Shown piece after piece: positions 43,389 to 44,818 of a stretch of 44,818 nucleotides of DNA. Positions within the stretch are counted from its first letter, which is position 1; each line of letters opens with the position of its first letter. The translations under genes were made by a program, and so were the position numbers. The DNA lies in NCBI GenBank assembly GCA_043738425.1, contig JAYUGJ010000098.1:1-44818 (forward strand). Direction: 5' to 3'. This stretch comes from PBB1 sp043738425 (GTDB lineage: Bacteria; Pseudomonadota; Gammaproteobacteria; Burkholderiales; Burkholderiaceae_C). Under the pieces are notes generated by a model. It was not told where the DNA came from. It worked only from the letters and a program-made list of their open reading frames with translations, and searched no databases.

Positions 43389-44818
43389 CCGCCACTGCCC
43401 GCATGACCCGCATGACCCGAATGAAGCGCCGGCCCGCCACCCCATGCAGGCGCAGCCTGGTCAGCGTGGCCGCCATCGGCCGCGCGCTGCGGCTGTGCTG
43501 CATCGGCACGTTGTTCATCACCGGCAGCCTGCTGTGCCGTACCGCGCAGGCGGCGGTTACCGCGTCGGCCGAGCGCACGCAATTGGCCGCCGGTGAGGCG
43601 GTGCGGCTGACGCTGCAAAGCGACCACGGCGGCAACAGCCAACCCGACCTCAGCGCGCTGGCCAAAGACTTCGAGATCGTTGGCCGCCGCAGCTCCGAGC
43701 CAGCGCAACCCAACCGCAGCGCCGGCGCGTCGGTGCGCGAGCTGCGGTTGACGCTGGCACCGAAGCGCAGCGGCCGCGTCGAGGTGCCACGTCTTGCATG
43801 GGACGGCGAGCAATCGGCTGCCATCGAATTGGTCATCGCGGCGAACGGCACCGCAGCGCCTGCCAGCGATGCGGGCAGCAGCGTCGCGCACGTGTTCATC
43901 ACCACCACGCTGGATACGCTGCCGACTTATGTGCAGTCGGCGGTGGCACTGCAGGTGCGCCTGTACAGCGACAAAAACATCTACCAGGCCAACCTCGAAC
44001 TGCCGAGCCACAGCGACGCGCTGGTGCGGCGCATCGGCACCGACGTGACCAGTCAGGAAAGCCGCAACGGCCGCACCTACCAGGTGATTGCGCGCAACTA
44101 CCTGCTGGTGCCGCAGCGCAGCGGCAGCATCACGCTCGACGGCCCAATACTGAATGCGCAGGTGGCCGACGGCAACCACAGCGCCCGGCTGAGCGGCCAG
44201 GCCGACCCGTTCGCCGACCCGTCGTTCGGCCGGCTGCCGACCGAAGGCGGCTTGCTCGGCACCCGCGCGCTGCGGCTGCAAGGCGACGCGATACGCCTCA
44301 CCGCCCAACCGCGCCCGGCAGGTATCGACAGCACCGGCTGGTTGCCCGCGCAACAGCTCACGCTGGAAGACAGCGCCGCAGCCGCGCGCCGTGGGGTGAC
44401 CGCTGTGGCCGGAGCGGCCAGCGCGACCCGCACCATCGGCGTCGGCGTCGGCATCGGCGTCGGCGTCGGCATCGGCATCGGTGTGGGCGTCTTCGCCCAG
44501 GCCCATCAACGCCGCATCGCCCTGCTGCTGGCGCAGCGCCTGCCACACCCGCAGCGCAGCAAACGCATCGTTGGCGGCATAGAGCAACTGGCCGCTGCTG
44601 AGCTGCGGCAGCGCCCAGTTGGAGGTGGTGGTTTTTTTGGATTTCTGGAAGCGCTGGCCAAACACCACGCCCACCGCCGCCCGCACCCCCATCGAGCTGC
44701 GGTAGCCCAGGCGCTGGAAGACGCTGTTCAAATCGAGCACCGCGCCGGCCGCCACGCCAAATTTGGCGCGGATCTGGCCCCGGTCGGATTGCAGGCCAAA
44801 GCCCACCTTCAACAGCGC
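43385..44818 (+). CDS. batD: BatD-like protein (BatD/oxygen tolerance), conserved only in its first two thirds
   Basis: Start ATG 43385 overlaps the batC stop (ATGA). A signal peptide ending AQA is followed by VTASAERTQLAAGEAVRLTLQSD, then DFEIVGRRSSEPAQ and VPRLAWDG, FITTTLDTLPTYVQSAVALQVRLYSDKNIYQANLELP, the BatD signature, and GWLPAQQLTLEDS at about nt 44335-44377. The family continues there with a C-terminal beta domain, which is absent. Instead the frame runs through an Ile/Val-Gly hexamer repeat (44430-44500) and then reads, without stop, to the window end as antisense of an opposite-strand exonuclease. The conserved part is truncated by at least 150 residues, so function is doubtful. 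The true stop lies outside the window. Confidence 0.75.
   Translation, partial: MTATARMTRMTRMKRRPATPCRRSLVSVAAIGRALRLCCIGTLFITGSLLCRTAQAAVTASAERTQLAAGEAVRLTLQSDHGGNSQPDLSALAKDFEIVGRRSSEPAQPNRSAGASVRELRLTLAPKRSGRVEVPRLAWDGEQSAAIELVIAANGTAAPASDAGSSVAHVFITTTLDTLPTYVQSAVALQVRLYSDKNIYQANLELPSHSDALVRRIGTDVTSQESRNGRTYQVIARNYLLVPQRSGSITLDGPILNAQVADGNHSARLSGQADPFADPSFGRLPTEGGLLGTRALRLQGDAIRLTAQPRPAGIDSTGWLPAQQLTLEDSAAAARRGVTAVAGAASATRTIGVGVGIGVGVGIGIGVGVFAQAHQRRIALLLAQRLPHPQRSKRIVGGIEQLAAAELRQRPVGGGGFFGFLEALAKHHAHRRPHPHRAAVAQALEDAVQIEHRAGRHAKFGADLAPVGLQAKAHLQQR
44430..44500. repeat. GGCGTC/GGCATC hexamer array between batD and exonuclease coding
   Basis: About ten copies of GGCGTC or GGCATC. Read on the plus strand it gives Val-Gly/Ile-Gly, read on the minus strand Asp-Ala. 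It lies exactly between the last BatD-conserved residues and the last exonuclease-conserved residues. Confidence 0.9.
44480..44818 (-). CDS. 3'-5' exonuclease (DEDDy, DnaQ-like), 3' end only, enters from right
   Basis: The minus-strand frame entering from the window edge reads ALLKVGFGLQSDRGQIRAKFG, GAVLDLNSVFQRLGYRSSMGVRAAVGVVFGQRFQKSKKTTTSNWALPQLSSGQLLYAANDAFAALRVWQAL. The end contains the Exo III motif Y-x-x-x-D (YAAND) of DEDDy exonucleases related to RNase D and the WRN exonuclease. The remainder lies outside the window, so the first two motifs are not visible. No stop codon follows: after the conserved end the frame continues through the hexamer array as Asp-Ala repeats and then through batD antisense for 1.1 kb. 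The gene therefore lacks a plausible natural end. Confidence 0.85.

Noticed and set aside
43352..44812. A 486-residue open frame on the minus strand spanning batD
   Set aside because: Only the right-hand 110 residues resemble a protein (the exonuclease). The remainder is antisense of batD with high-GC shadow composition, so the frame is not a single gene.

Overview
The window is high-GC chromosomal DNA from a Gram-negative, flagellated bacterium, most likely a betaproteobacterium of the order Burkholderiales (Comamonadaceae or a relative). This rests on the flgA / flgBCDEFGHIJKL / flgMN arrangement, a HiPIP gene, an AcnA-type aconitase, the complete moxR-bat operon, and dispersed palindromic intergenic elements that I recall from that group. 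No rRNA, complete tRNA, CRISPR array or intact transposase was seen.

Layout. 1-533: 3' part of a predicted phosphoribosyltransferase. 725-6140 (minus): a soluble multi-PAS HisKA_2 histidine kinase and an ANTAR response regulator, a probable RNA-level antitermination pair. 6336-17846 (minus): a small periplasmic glutaredoxin-like protein next to flgL, then the axial flagellar operon flgB to flgL. 17987-20798 (plus): flgA, then flgM and flgN behind a good sigma-28 promoter; a 0.9 kb gene-free stretch between flgA and flgM holds a large inverted repeat. 20.8-25.4 kb: an accessory-looking stretch with REP-like repeats, a PAP2 phosphatase, a TAXI solute-binding protein, a small membrane protein, a decayed PQQ-type sugar dehydrogenase and a small basic hypothetical protein. 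25.4-36.6 kb: amt, sbcB, acnA, a GAF-PAS hybrid kinase, a CsbD-like protein, a thioredoxin-like protein, a SUI1 protein and a HiPIP. 36.85 kb to the end: a hypothetical gene, then moxR-DUF58-DUF4381-batA-batB-batC-batD, tightly overlapped. At the right edge batD loses its conserved C-terminal half and runs head-on into the 3' end of an opposite-strand 3'-5' exonuclease gene.

How the genes work together. The flg genes build the rod, hook, rings and hook-filament junction. FlgA and FlgN are their chaperones, and FlgM is the anti-sigma-28 factor. The MoxR/Bat set is a probable membrane-associated AAA+/VWA chaperone complex. The two kinases and the ANTAR regulator are sensory; their signals cannot be read from sequence.

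The most striking general property is in-frame tandem repeats (6, 9, 12 and 18 bp units) inside many otherwise ordinary genes: signal peptides, linkers, protein termini and one kinase ATPase domain. A related 12-bp repeat recurs at three loci. Other points worth checking are the batD/exonuclease collision, a 113-bp insertion flanked by 13-bp direct repeats between flgB and flgC, and the sugar dehydrogenase remnant.
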